A stretch of DNA of 64,000 nt from Phycisphaerales bacterium (GTDB taxonomy: Bacteria > Planctomycetota > Phycisphaerae > Phycisphaerales > UBA1924), in assembly GCA_016699835.1 (NCBI GenBank), contig CP064987.1, positions 930,001-994,000 of the forward strand. Reading direction: 5' to 3'. Each line of letters begins with the position of its first letter. The stretch's first letter is position 1. The position numbers and the translations under genes were made by a program. A model generated the notes under the pieces. That model was not told where the DNA came from and ran no database searches. It worked only from the letters and a program-made list of their open reading frames with translations. Positions 34,236 to 43,036 of this stretch are shown here, one piece after another.

Positions 34236-34665
34236 ATTCGGTGGGGATCGCGTCGGCGTCGATGATCTGGTCCACTCGATCGAGCGCGATCGTGTACCCC
34301 GTGTCGAGGACCACCGCGGACGCGCCGTCACGCTTGGTGACGGCGGCGACCGTCCCCGCGACACGCTGGGCGTCGTCGGAGAGACCGGTCACGACCTTGC
34401 CGATGAGCGACGCGGACGAGGCGAACTCGTTCTGGGAAACGAGCGACTTGAGCGTGTCGATCAGGTCCGTGCTCGATTGCACCTGGCGAATGCTGGAGAT
34501 CTGCTGCAGGAGCGTGTTGGTGTCGTTGGGCGCGAGCGGGTCCTGCTTGGAGAGTTCGGCGAAGATGAGTTTGGTGAAGTCCTGGGAACTCAGCGTGCTG
34601 AAGGCGTCGGCGCCGGTCGACGATGTGGTGCTGACGTTGGAGGTGATGCTGTCGATGGCGGCCAT
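34234..34665 (-). CDS. flgD: Flagellar hook-capping protein FlgD (short form)
   Basis: 143 residues. The conserved N-terminal part LSSQDFTKLIFAELSKQDPL and APNDTNTLLQQISSIRQVQS, DTLKSLVSQNEFASSASLIGK is FlgD. Typical FlgD is about 220 residues with Tudor- and fibronectin-like domains; here only a short Tudor-like tail (VAAVTKRDGASAVVLDTGY) follows, so the C-terminal domains are reduced. AAGGAGC lies 8 nt before the ATG. It caps the growing hook made by the next gene. Confidence 0.9.
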   Translation of the reverse strand: MAAIDSITSNVSTTSSTGADAFSTLSSQDFTKLIFAELSKQDPLAPNDTNTLLQQISSIRQVQSSTDLIDTLKSLVSQNEFASSASLIGKVVTGLSDDAQRVAGTVAAVTKRDGASAVVLDTGYTIALDRVDQIIDADAIPTE

Positions 34666-34689
34666 GGGTCGTGCTCCTTACGGGTCCAC

Positions 34690-36063
34690 TCAGGCGAGCG
34701 CGTTGATCAGGGATCGGGTGCCGAATGAATCGACGGCGTGGTCGGCTCCGGCGGCGTGTCGCCACGCGTCATCGGGCGAGGATTGATCCTCGCGCGAGGC
34801 GTATTGACGGTCGTTGGTGTTCTCGTCCCGCGGAGAGGCGGTCTCGTGTTGTTGGCTCGAGTCGTTCGAGGTCGAGCCGTTGGAGTCGTCGCTCGATCGC
34901 GAGAGGTCGGGGAGCGGAAGGTGGACGAGCCGATCGGTGCGGAGATCTGGGGCGAGTTCCTTCGCGGTGTGGCTGGCGTCCACGATCTCGAGGCGTTCGA
35001 CGAGCATGCCCTTCTCGTGCATCGATTCGCGGAGGGCGCTCTGGTGGGTCTTCAGGAGTTCGGCGGCCTCGCTGGTGCCCGCCTCGATCTTGGCGTTGAC
35101 GACGCCGTTGCGCATCGAGACGGTGATGCGGAGTTGGCCCAGGGACTCGGGCTCGAGTTTGAGGACGACGCTGCCACCCTTCTGGCGGATGGCGGCGGCG
35201 AGGCCCTGGGTCGCCTTGGAGATCACTTCCTTGGCGTCGGGCGTGGTGGGCGCGTTGGGCTTGGTGGATGCGCGTGCGACGCCGGTGCGACCGGCACCTG
35301 TGCCGCCGAGATCGACCTGTGTGGTTGGCGCGGAGCGGGCGCCGGCGACTGGTGCTGCGGTGGCGACACTCGCGGCTGTTGGTGATGGCTGAGGCGGCGC
35401 GAGGGTTGGAGTCGCCGCAGCAGTTGTTGCGGCAGCATTCGAAGGGTTCTGGGGAGCGGGAGGGGCTGGTGTGAGCGCGGTGATGGTGGATTTGGCTGCA
35501 GGAGTTGTTGGCGTCGTGGGCGTCTGGGTTTCGGGTGTTGGTGCCACCGGTGTGGTGTCCTCACCAGACACGGTGGGCACTGGTGTGCTGGACGTTGTCG
35601 TTGCTCGTGATGCGGGTACCGTGGGCTTGGGTGAGGCCGCTACTGACTCGTTTCCCCCAGGAGCGCTCGTGCGGAGTTCCGCCGCGGCCCGATCGGCGAC
35701 GCTCATCTGGCCTGCGAGTTCACGCGAGACCGAGAGGGCGACGCCGGCGCTCGTGGTGCCTGCCTGGTTCACCACAATAGCTGCCGCCGAGTTCAACGTG
35801 TTGGGTGCGACGGACGAATCGGCCTTGGTGGTTGGGGGAGGTGTGTTGTCCTCGGCGTGGATCGACTCTGGATTCTTGGAATCTGTGACCCGCGCGCTGG
35901 CTCGATCTCGTGCGCGTCTGGTCTCCAGTTCCCGCGCAAAGTCCGACGCTCCCCGCGCACTATCGGCGCGATTGCGAAGCGCAAGAGTTGACGCGTCCGA
36001 AGTGGTTCGGGCGTTTGCGGACGTCGTGTTCGAAGTTGAAAATGCGAGTACAGATTCGGTCAT
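34690..36063 (-). CDS. fliK: Flagellar hook-length control protein FliK
   Basis: 457 residues. The first 290 residues are Thr/Pro/Ala-rich and disordered, as expected for a molecular ruler. The C-terminal hook-length control domain contains SVVLKLEPESLGQLRITVSM, VVNAKIEAGTSEAAELLKTH and ALRESMHEKGMLVERLEIV. It interacts with FlhB to end hook growth. Its ATG overlaps the stop of the motE-like gene (36060-36063). Confidence 0.92.
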   Translation of the reverse strand: MTESVLAFSTSNTTSANARTTSDASTLALRNRADSARGASDFARELETRRARDRASARVTDSKNPESIHAEDNTPPPTTKADSSVAPNTLNSAAAIVVNQAGTTSAGVALSVSRELAGQMSVADRAAAELRTSAPGGNESVAASPKPTVPASRATTTSSTPVPTVSGEDTTPVAPTPETQTPTTPTTPAAKSTITALTPAPPAPQNPSNAAATTAAATPTLAPPQPSPTAASVATAAPVAGARSAPTTQVDLGGTGAGRTGVARASTKPNAPTTPDAKEVISKATQGLAAAIRQKGGSVVLKLEPESLGQLRITVSMRNGVVNAKIEAGTSEAAELLKTHQSALRESMHEKGMLVERLEIVDASHTAKELAPDLRTDRLVHLPLPDLSRSSDDSNGSTSNDSSQQHETASPRDENTNDRQYASREDQSSPDDAWRHAAGADHAVDSFGTRSLINALA

Positions 36064-36866
36064 GGAGTAGATGCCTGGGCCGTGGGGGCGAACTGCCCCT
36101 GCGTGCGCAGCATCTCCAGCAACTCGCCTGCCAGAACTGGGTCGGCTTTCAGGATCTCGGTGATGACACGGGTCCGCGAGCGGTCCTCCATCTGGTTGAG
36201 GTAGGCGGCGACGAGGGTCTTACCGTGGAGGCTGGCAGCGGTCGCGGTCTGGGCCTTCGCCAGCGAGAGTTCGGCGGGCTGGTTCGAGGATGGATCGGTC
36301 GCGAGGCTGGCGAATGAGTTCGTGGCGGTCGCGGCATCCTGGGCGATGATCTCCATCAACGCGGCCTTGGCGTCGGTCGGCTTGAGCGACTCGAGCACGC
36401 CGAGCGTCTTCTTGAACTGGGCGTCCTCGACGAGGGCGTTGTGGGCGGCGATCTGGGCGTTGAACTGCGTCTCGGCGGCTTCGACGACCTTCCGACGATT
36501 CTCAAGGTCGGCGATCTGGCGATCGAGTTCCGCCTTCAGTGAGGCGGCCTCGGCGCGCATCGCGGCGATCCGCTGCTCGTCGATCTCGGACGCGCCGAGG
36601 CGCACGGCGAGTTGCTCGCGTGCCGTGAGGGGTGGGCGGGCGCTCTTGGCGTCCTGCTCGCGCTGGGCGGCCTCGGCTTCGGCCTGGCGTCTCGCCTCGT
36701 CGGTCTCGGTCTTCTGCTGCGCGATGGTCTTGGTGTACATCTCGCGCGTCTCGCGGAGGCGGTCGACGTCGAGACGATCGGTGGACTTCAGCCAGCCGAT
36801 GAATGCCGCGATGCCGAGCAGGTTCGCCACGGCAACGACCGAGATGATGGTCCAGAGAGACTTCAT
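36060..36866 (-). CDS. MotE-like/MgtE-N flagellar coiled-coil protein
   Basis: 268 residues. One N-terminal TM (WTIISVVAVANLLGIAAFIGWL) is followed by a long coiled coil (about 35-155, RQAEAEAAQREQDAKSA; AEAASLKAELDRQIADLENR) and a C-terminal MgtE-N/FliG-middle-like domain with LESLKPTDAKAALMEII, AAYLNQMEDRSRTRVITEIL and DPVLAGELLEMLR. This is the layout of MotE-type periplasmic motor chaperones found between fliJ and fliK in other bacteria. It overlaps fliJ and fliK by 4 bases each. Confidence 0.78.
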   Translation of the reverse strand: MKSLWTIISVVAVANLLGIAAFIGWLKSTDRLDVDRLRETREMYTKTIAQQKTETDEARRQAEAEAAQREQDAKSARPPLTAREQLAVRLGASEIDEQRIAAMRAEAASLKAELDRQIADLENRRKVVEAAETQFNAQIAAHNALVEDAQFKKTLGVLESLKPTDAKAALMEIIAQDAATATNSFASLATDPSSNQPAELSLAKAQTATAASLHGKTLVAAYLNQMEDRSRTRVITEILKADPVLAGELLEMLRTQGQFAPTAQASTP

Positions 36867-37348
36867 GGCAGGACTCCTGTCGCGCCGGCGCGCATCACGG
36901 CGAGTTCATCGAGGCTCGCGTTCTCGGCTCGCGACTGGGCCGCACGGAACTCCTCGAGCCTTCGTTCTTTCAGCAGTTCGACGGCCTTGCGTCGCGTCAT
37001 GGCGTCGGCGAGATCACGCCGGGCCGCGGCAAGACGCGCGTTCACCTTCTCGAGCGCGACGGTGAGACGCTGCGTCTCGGCGAGGACGGCGAGGGAGGCC
37101 GAAGCCTGCCAACTCGCGGCCCGCAGGCTGACCGGATTCGGGTCACCGGACGAGATCGTCGCGTCGCGCGGCCCGAGGATCGATCGGAGTTCCTCTCGCT
37201 CTCGGGCGAATCGCTCGTGCCCCTCCTGGATGCGGGCCTCGATCGCCAGACGCTCTCGCTCAACACCCGCGAGCGCGACCTGCTTCTGTCGCTCGACGGC
37301 GAGTCGCTGACGGAGGACGGGCTCGAGTTGGAAGCGGAACTTGGGCAT
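36863..37348 (-). CDS. fliJ: Flagellar export chaperone FliJ
   Basis: 161 residues, almost entirely coiled coil. The N-terminus PKFRFQLEPVLRQRLAVERQ is the FliJ pattern (F-x-F-x-L-E-x-V-L-x-x-R). It links the FliI ATPase to FlhA and escorts minor export chaperones. Normal length. It lies 26 bases after fliI with no obvious Shine-Dalgarno. Confidence 0.9.
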   Translation of the reverse strand: MPKFRFQLEPVLRQRLAVERQKQVALAGVERERLAIEARIQEGHERFAREREELRSILGPRDATISSGDPNPVSLRAASWQASASLAVLAETQRLTVALEKVNARLAAARRDLADAMTRRKAVELLKERRLEEFRAAQSRAENASLDELAVMRAGATGVLP

Positions 37349-37374
37349 GGATCAGCGATTCACAATCGAGTTCA

Positions 37375-38787
37375 TCACGCGGCCTTGGTCTTCATGAGCC
37401 TCTGCTTGAGATCGGTGGCGAGGGCGGCGATCTTGATGAGTTCCGAGCGGGATTCGTCGAACGACACCGGCTTTCCGCTTGTATCCCGCGACTGGCGGAG
37501 CAGATCGAGCACGCGGCTTCGTGACTCGATCGCGACGTCGGCCTCGGGGTTGCTCCCCTTCGCGTATGCCCCGATCTGCACGAGTTCGGCGACGTCGGCG
37601 TAGGCCGAGAGGAGGCGGCGGAGCGAGTGGCGCGCGTGGATGTGGTCGCGATCGCACACGTCGTCGGCAACGCGGCTGACCGAGTCGAGCACGTCGATCG
37701 CGGGGTAGTGCGCCTGCTGCGCGAGTTTGCGTGAGAGCATGACGTGCCCGTCAAGGATGCCTCGGGCGGCGTCGGCGATCGGCTCGGTCATGTCGTCGCC
37801 CTCGACGAGGATGGTGTAGAGCCCGGTGATCGAGCCACTGGGCGTGCCGTCTTGGTTCAGGATCGCGCCGGCACGCTCGAGCAGGAGCGCCAGCCCCGCG
37901 TAGACGCTCGGCGTGTATCCCTTGGTCGCGGGCGGCTCGCCGATCGAGAGACCTATCTGCCGCTGGGCGTGGGCGAAGCGCGTGATCGAGTCCATCATGA
38001 GCAGGACGCTCTGGCCCCGATCGCGGAAGTGCTCGGCGGCGGCGCACGCGAGCCTCGCGGCCCGCACGCGGAGCACCGGCGACTCGTCACCCGTCGCGAC
38101 GACGACGATGCTCTTGGCGAGACCCTGGGGCCCCAGCGAGTGGGCGATGAAGTCCTTGACCTCGCGCCCTCGCTCGCCGATGAGGGCGATGACGTTGACG
38201 TCGGCCTCGCTATGGCGCGAGATCGCGCCGAGCAGCGTGGACTTTCCGACGCCCGGGCCGGCGAAAACGCCGAGACGTTGCCCGCGGCCGAGTGTGAGCA
38301 TCGTGTCGATCGCGCGAACGCCTGTGGCGAGGCGATCGTGGATGGGCTGTCGGCGCATCGCGGGGACTGGCTCGGGGCTGAGAGGCATCGGCGAGAGGCC
38401 CGCTATGGGACCCAGGCCGTCGATCGGCTCGCCCATGCCGTTGATGCAGCGTCCGAGCATCCCGGGCCCGACCATCGCGACGGGCGAGGATCGCACGCCG
38501 ACGACGCTATCGCCCGGGCGCACGCCGCTGGATTGGGCGAGCATCATGACGACGGCCTGTCGTCCGGTGAAACCGACGAGTTCCGCGGGGATGACCCCGC
38601 CGAGGCTCGTCTGAATCTGGACGAGCGTGCCGACGGGCATGGGGAGATCCTCGACGATCACGCTCAGCCCACGCAGCGCGACAACACGCCCGGCGAGGCA
38701 CACCGGTTCGGCTCGCGCCACCGAGCCGAAGACGCCGGCGAGAGACGAGACCTCGTGGAGCACGGAAGTTGGAGAGGCGGCGCTCAT
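37375..38787 (-). CDS. fliI: Flagellum-specific ATPase FliI
   Basis: 470 residues, F1-beta-like ATPase driving export. Walker A GVFAGPGVGKSTLLGAI, ALIGERGREVKDFI, Walker B SVLLMMDSITRFAHAQRQIG, and the signature PSVYAGLALLLERAG are intact. The N-terminal beta barrel includes GFTGRQAVVMML. Normal length. The ATG overlaps the fliH stop (38784-38787). Confidence 0.97.
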   Translation of the reverse strand: MSAASPTSVLHEVSSLAGVFGSVARAEPVCLAGRVVALRGLSVIVEDLPMPVGTLVQIQTSLGGVIPAELVGFTGRQAVVMMLAQSSGVRPGDSVVGVRSSPVAMVGPGMLGRCINGMGEPIDGLGPIAGLSPMPLSPEPVPAMRRQPIHDRLATGVRAIDTMLTLGRGQRLGVFAGPGVGKSTLLGAISRHSEADVNVIALIGERGREVKDFIAHSLGPQGLAKSIVVVATGDESPVLRVRAARLACAAAEHFRDRGQSVLLMMDSITRFAHAQRQIGLSIGEPPATKGYTPSVYAGLALLLERAGAILNQDGTPSGSITGLYTILVEGDDMTEPIADAARGILDGHVMLSRKLAQQAHYPAIDVLDSVSRVADDVCDRDHIHARHSLRRLLSAYADVAELVQIGAYAKGSNPEADVAIESRSRVLDLLRQSRDTSGKPVSFDESRSELIKIAALATDLKQRLMKTKAA

Positions 38788-39572
38788 GACTGGGCGAGGC
38801 CTCCATCGCCTGGAGTCTGACGTTGATCGGCGTTTGGTGAAGTACCCGCGGCATCGCGCGAGTCGGTTGCTCGTGGTCGTTCGAGGATGACGCGGGCGAT
38901 GCGATCGATCTGTGTCGAGAGGGACGCATCGATGGAGGCTCCCGAGGGCAGGCGCACCACGCACGACCCCGGGGCGGCACCCTTCACGCCCACGACCTCG
39001 GCGTGCTCGACCTGACGGAAGCGATCCCGAAGCGCCGGCAGGCTCGCCTCGACGAGCGCGCGATCCTCCTCGCGGACCTCGACGACCAGCCGCGTCGCGT
39101 GCGTCACGTTGGCCAGGGCGCTCGCGACCAGATCGGCCATGCGCGAGGGATCGTCGGAGAGCGTGTGCGACAGCACACGACCGGCGATGGCAAGGGCGAG
39201 TCGCACCGTCTCCTCGCGGGCCTCGCGCATGAGGCTCTCTCGCAGCGTGAGGAACTGCTCCAGCCCGGCGATCCACGCGGCCTCGATCTCGGCGAGACGG
39301 GCCGAATGCTCGGCGCTCGCCTTGGCTATGCCGTCGGACTTTCCCGCCGCGAATCCCGCGTCTCGACCGGCCTTCTCGCCGATCGCGTGTCCCTCGGCCC
39401 GAGCCGACGCGATGAGCCGATCGCGCTCGCTGCGGGCCTTGGCGAGGATCGCGTCGGCCTCGGCGCGGGCTCTCGCCTTGATCTGCTCGCCCTGGCGGAA
39501 GAGATCGCCCAGGTCGAGCGCGACGGCGTCCTTGCTGAGCGAATCGAACTCGGACTGACGGATCAGGGCCAT
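38784..39572 (-). CDS. fliH: Flagellar export regulator FliH
   Basis: 262 residues. An Ala/Glu/Arg-rich coiled coil (about 25-110, with GHAIGEKAGRDAGFAAGKSD GxxxG-type repeats) is followed by a V-type-ATPase-E-like domain (REETVRLALAIAGRVLSHTL, ATRLVVEVREEDRALVEASL, GSCVVRLPSGASIDASLSTQ). It binds FliI and FliN. AGGAGG is present but about 14 nt from the ATG. Confidence 0.92.
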   Translation of the reverse strand: MALIRQSEFDSLSKDAVALDLGDLFRQGEQIKARARAEADAILAKARSERDRLIASARAEGHAIGEKAGRDAGFAAGKSDGIAKASAEHSARLAEIEAAWIAGLEQFLTLRESLMREAREETVRLALAIAGRVLSHTLSDDPSRMADLVASALANVTHATRLVVEVREEDRALVEASLPALRDRFRQVEHAEVVGVKGAAPGSCVVRLPSGASIDASLSTQIDRIARVILERPRATDSRDAAGTSPNADQRQTPGDGGLAQS

Positions 39573-39604
39573 CGGAACGCTCGCCGCCTCCTGGGTTCAC
39601 ACGA

Positions 39605-40648
39605 TCACACGATGAGGTCCGACTCGCCGCCGCCTCGACCCTCGACGATGACCTCGCCGGCCTCTTCGAGACGCCGGACGATGTCCACGATGCGCTGCTG
39701 GGCGGCCTCCACGTCGCTGACGCGGACGGGGCCCATGTACTCCATGTCCTCGCGGATGAGCGACGCCGCCCGCTCGGACATGTTCTTGAGGATCTTGTTC
39801 TGAAGGTCGGGCGAGGCGGTCTTGAGCGCCAGCGCCAACTCGCTGTTGTCCACTTCCTTGAGCACAGCCTGGATGCCCTTGTCGTTCACGCGCATGATGT
39901 CCTCGAAGACGAACATCAATCGGCGGATCTGCTCGACGAGGTCCGGGTCGTCGGCCTCGAGCCCTTCGAGGATCGCCTTCTCGGTCGAGCGATCGGCGAG
40001 GTTCAGAATCTCGGAGACCGTCGGCACGCCGCCGGCTTTCTCCATGCTCTGCACGAGCATGTTCGCGAGACGGCTCTCCAGCCCGCGCTCGACCTCCTTG
40101 ATCACGTCGGGGTTGGTCTGCTCCATGTTCGCGACGCGTTTGATGACCTCGATCTGCTTCTGGAGGGCCAGCCCGCCGAGAATCTCGCCCGCCTTGTGGT
40201 GCGGCAGGTGACAGAGGATCAGCGCGATCGTCTGGGGGTGCTCGTCCTGGATGAACGTCAGCACGTTCTCGCTCTCGGCACGCTGCAGGAACGAGAACGG
40301 CTTCTTCTGCACCTGCGTCTGGATCTGCGAGAGGACTCGATCCGCGGCCTTGGGATCCATCGAGTTCTTCAGGATCTCCTTGGCGTAGTCCAGCCCGCCC
40401 TCGCTGTAGTACTGCGACGCGATCGTGACGCCATAGAACTCCTCGACGACGGCGTTCTGGAGTTCCGGCGGGACGCGCCCGAGGCCGGCGAGTTCGCGCG
40501 TGACTTCTTCAACAGCATCGGGGGCGAGTTGCTGCAGGAGTTTCGAGGCGCGATCGGGCCCGATGGCCAGAAGCAAGATCGCCGCCTTGGTGATGCCATC
40601 GAGCGAGTCGGCGGTCGTGGGGAGTTTTTCGTTAGGCTTTCGAGGCAT
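39605..40648 (-). CDS. fliG: Flagellar motor switch protein FliG
   Basis: 347 residues. N-terminal domain ITKAAILLLAIGPDRASKLL; middle domain EHPQTIALILCHLPHHKAGEIL (the EHPQ motif contacting FliM); C-terminal torque domain with MFVFEDIMRVNDKGIQAVLK EVDNSELALALKTASPDLQ, NKILKNMSERAASLIREDME and the charged RRLEEAGEVIVEGRG. Length is normal. AAGGAA lies 6 nt before the ATG. Confidence 0.97.
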   Translation of the reverse strand: MPRKPNEKLPTTADSLDGITKAAILLLAIGPDRASKLLQQLAPDAVEEVTRELAGLGRVPPELQNAVVEEFYGVTIASQYYSEGGLDYAKEILKNSMDPKAADRVLSQIQTQVQKKPFSFLQRAESENVLTFIQDEHPQTIALILCHLPHHKAGEILGGLALQKQIEVIKRVANMEQTNPDVIKEVERGLESRLANMLVQSMEKAGGVPTVSEILNLADRSTEKAILEGLEADDPDLVEQIRRLMFVFEDIMRVNDKGIQAVLKEVDNSELALALKTASPDLQNKILKNMSERAASLIREDMEYMGPVRVSDVEAAQQRIVDIVRRLEEAGEVIVEGRGGGESDLIV

Positions 40649-40663
40649 GGCCGTTCCTTCCGA

Positions 40664-42409
40664 TTACTCCTCGACGGTGATCCACCGGTTGAGCAGTTTC
40701 GCTGCTGCCGAGGGATTCTCCTCGACGAGTTCTCCGACCTGCTCGAGCATCTTCTGGACCTGGACCTGGGTCTCGTTGACCTCGATGCCGGTGAGCGGGG
40801 TCTCGCCGACGTCCGCCTCGCCCACAAGATCGCTGTGGGTGTCGAGTTGTGGGGGAAGCCCGACGAGTTCCTCGGCCGTGGGCATCTCGACGCGCTTCCC
40901 GGCCCGCTTGAGCATGATGAACATCATGCCGAGCGCGATCAGCGCGAGTGTGCTAAGCCCGATCTTCTCGATGAGTGATCCGCCCAAGCCGCCGCCGCCG
41001 GTTGCCGTGAGCGTGCCGAGGAGGCCCGCGCTCACCGGCCCGAGCGTCTTGGGGACGCCAATGGGGATCATCGCGACCGAGACGGATTGCCCGAGGAGTT
41101 TGTCGAGATCGGCGTCGGAGAGGGCGCGATTCGCCTGCTGGGTCATCACGCGGACGTGGGGCCTGATCGTGGACTCGATCTGGGGCTTGATCTGCGCGAT
41201 GAAGTAATCCTGGATGGCTTTCTCATCGGGAGCCGCTCCGCTCGAACCGCCACCCCCACCACTCGCGCCGGAGTTACCCGCCTGGTCGCCCAGGAGTTGC
41301 TCGATGTAGCCGCGGGGCACGTTCACCGAAACGGCGACCATCGTGGTCATGCCCTTGGGATCGACGACCGTCTCCGTGCGTGTGCCGGGGAGGATCGCCA
41401 TGTCGGTCTCGTTCTTGGAGGTGTTGTTCGATCGTCCGGGGACGCCCTGGCTGTTGGCGATGTCGAGTTCGGTGTTCGAACGCAACCCCGGCTCGGCTCC
41501 AGGCACGCCCTCGGTCGACGAGGTGACATCCTCGGTGATGCGCTTCGGTTCGACGAGTGTGCCATTTCCCTTGGGGAGCGTCGCTGTCGTCTGCGTGTTC
41601 ACGCGGGTGACATCGACCTGGGCGGTGACGGCGACGATCGCGCCGGGGATGTACGACAGGAGCGAACTGAGTTTCTCTTGCGTCAACCGTTCGACCTTTG
41701 TCGCGTGTTCTAGGTAGGTCGATGGAATTTGGTCGGTCTCGGTGGAGGCACGCCTCTGGACACCCGTCGTCGCGTCGATCACGCGCACGCGGTCGATCTC
41801 CAGGCCCGCCCGGCTGCCCGCGACATATCCCGCGATTGCGTCCACCGCGGGCTGGCTCAGGGCGCTCCCGGTCGTCGAGACCGTGACCGACGCCGTGGGA
41901 AGTCGCACGGCACGCCCGATCCCCTGCGCCTCGGGGATGTCGAGGATCACCGTCGCCGACTTGATCCCCTTGAACTGCGAGATGTCCTGGGCGAGTTGGT
42001 TCTGGAGCGCGATCAGGTAGATCTGCTCGTTCTGCTGGCGCGAGTTGATCCAACTCTGCTTTTCGAGGAGGTTGTCGAAGAGGATGGTCTTGTCGCTGGG
42101 AAGTTTGCCGTTCTCCGCGAGCATGGCCCGGGCCTGGGCCTCGCGATCGGCGGGAACCGTCAGGCGACCGTCGGGGGTCAACGTGTTGGGGATGTTGGCG
42201 CTAGTGAGAAAGATCGAGGCCCGCTGCTGGTCGGCGGCCGGATACCCCTTGAGCGGCTCGGCCCACGACGCCCGGCCGGCGTAGAGGCTCACAAACGCGA
42301 GGGTCATCACCACGATCACCGCGAGGCTGCCCATGAGCAACTTCTGCGACGCCGTGAGCGCCCCCAGTTGCTTGCGGATCGTCTCGATCGCCTGGCGGAG
42401 CATGTCCAT
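40664..42409 (-). CDS. fliF: Flagellar MS-ring protein FliF
   Basis: 581 residues. TM1 LMGSLAVIVVMTLAFVSLYAG; RBM domains with LTPDGRLTVPADREAQARAM LAENGKLP, GIKSATVILDIPE, TASVTVSTTGSALSQPAVDAI and the YscJ-like block; TM2 IGLSTLALIALGMMFIMLKRA near residue 480; the C-terminal tail VQVQKMLEQVGELVEENPSA AAKLLNRWI binds FliG. The start at 42409 has GGAGG 8 nt upstream; two other ATGs at 42424 and 42403 are less well placed. It follows fliE after a 187-base structured leader. Confidence 0.95.
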   Translation of the reverse strand: MDMLRQAIETIRKQLGALTASQKLLMGSLAVIVVMTLAFVSLYAGRASWAEPLKGYPAADQQRASIFLTSANIPNTLTPDGRLTVPADREAQARAMLAENGKLPSDKTILFDNLLEKQSWINSRQQNEQIYLIALQNQLAQDISQFKGIKSATVILDIPEAQGIGRAVRLPTASVTVSTTGSALSQPAVDAIAGYVAGSRAGLEIDRVRVIDATTGVQRRASTETDQIPSTYLEHATKVERLTQEKLSSLLSYIPGAIVAVTAQVDVTRVNTQTTATLPKGNGTLVEPKRITEDVTSSTEGVPGAEPGLRSNTELDIANSQGVPGRSNNTSKNETDMAILPGTRTETVVDPKGMTTMVAVSVNVPRGYIEQLLGDQAGNSGASGGGGGSSGAAPDEKAIQDYFIAQIKPQIESTIRPHVRVMTQQANRALSDADLDKLLGQSVSVAMIPIGVPKTLGPVSAGLLGTLTATGGGGLGGSLIEKIGLSTLALIALGMMFIMLKRAGKRVEMPTAEELVGLPPQLDTHSDLVGEADVGETPLTGIEVNETQVQVQKMLEQVGELVEENPSAAAKLLNRWITVEE

Positions 42410-42427
42410 TCCATCGGCCTCCATGCC

Positions 42428-42500
42428 GCGGGCGACGAGTCGCCCGCCCGAGTCGTGCGCACTCCATGCGCACCTCACCCGGCAGGATCCGCCGAGTGAG
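42428..42500 (-). promoter_or_regulatory. Three-hairpin leader of fliF
   Basis: Sense strand, 5' to 3': a 10-bp stem 42491-42500/42474-42483 containing one U-G wobble (C-A on the antisense) with loop GGAUCCU; a perfect 7-bp stem 42467-42473/42455-42461 with loop UGGAG (core AUGGAGU); and a perfect 8-bp stem 42440-42447/42428-42435 with loop CUCG. The Shine-Dalgarno follows within AUGGAGG. Confidence 0.55.
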
Positions 42501-42596
42501 ACCCTACCTTCGGCCGATCGTCGTGATCACCTTCAAAGTCACGCGTGATGTGGAAGGTCCGAGAATAGAAACGCGCAGTTCACGCGCGAGAACGCG

Positions 42597-42908
42597 TCAG
42601 ACGCGGGTCTGCTTGATCTCGTCGTAGGCCTCGACCACCTTGTTTCGGAGAGCCTGCAGCATGCGGAAGGCGTTGTCGGCCTTCTGCGTCGCGAGCACGA
42701 CGTCCTCGATGCTCGGATTCTTGCCCGTCGCGTAGTCCTCTACGGCGCGCGTCGCCTCCTGCTCGGCCTTGTTCACCTGGTCGAGTTGATCGACAAGGAC
42801 ATCCTTGAAACTCGGCGCGTTGGGATCGACCGGGCCGTTGGCGCCGCCCATGGGCATGCGTGCTCCAGCCGCTCCTGCTCCGCCAATGAGTCCCAACGGA
42901 TCCGCCAT
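42597..42908 (-). CDS. fliE: Flagellar MS-ring/rod junction protein FliE
   Basis: 103 residues. SFKDVLVDQLDQVNKAEQEA and KNPSIEDVVLATQKADNAFR MLQALRNKVVEAYDEI match FliE, the adaptor between MS ring and rod. GGAG lies 6 nt before the ATG at 42908; a GTG one codon earlier is also open. The N-terminal 25 residues are Gly/Ala-rich. Confidence 0.95.
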   Translation of the reverse strand: MADPLGLIGGAGAAGARMPMGGANGPVDPNAPSFKDVLVDQLDQVNKAEQEATRAVEDYATGKNPSIEDVVLATQKADNAFRMLQALRNKVVEAYDEIKQTRV

Positions 42909-43036
42909 CACTCACTCCAATCTGGTCCCATTCTGGTTCCAGTCAACGCCCGAACGCTAGGGGCTTTGGTGCCGGTTGGTCTGGGCCTCCTGCCCCGATT
43001 GTGGCGCACTCCATCCGTGGTGGCGAGCCGTGGTCG

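Noticed and set aside
42912..43036. AUGGA hairpin in the fliE leader
   Set aside because: GGAUGGA is present, but only a 3-bp stem can close around it, so it was not counted with the other leaders.
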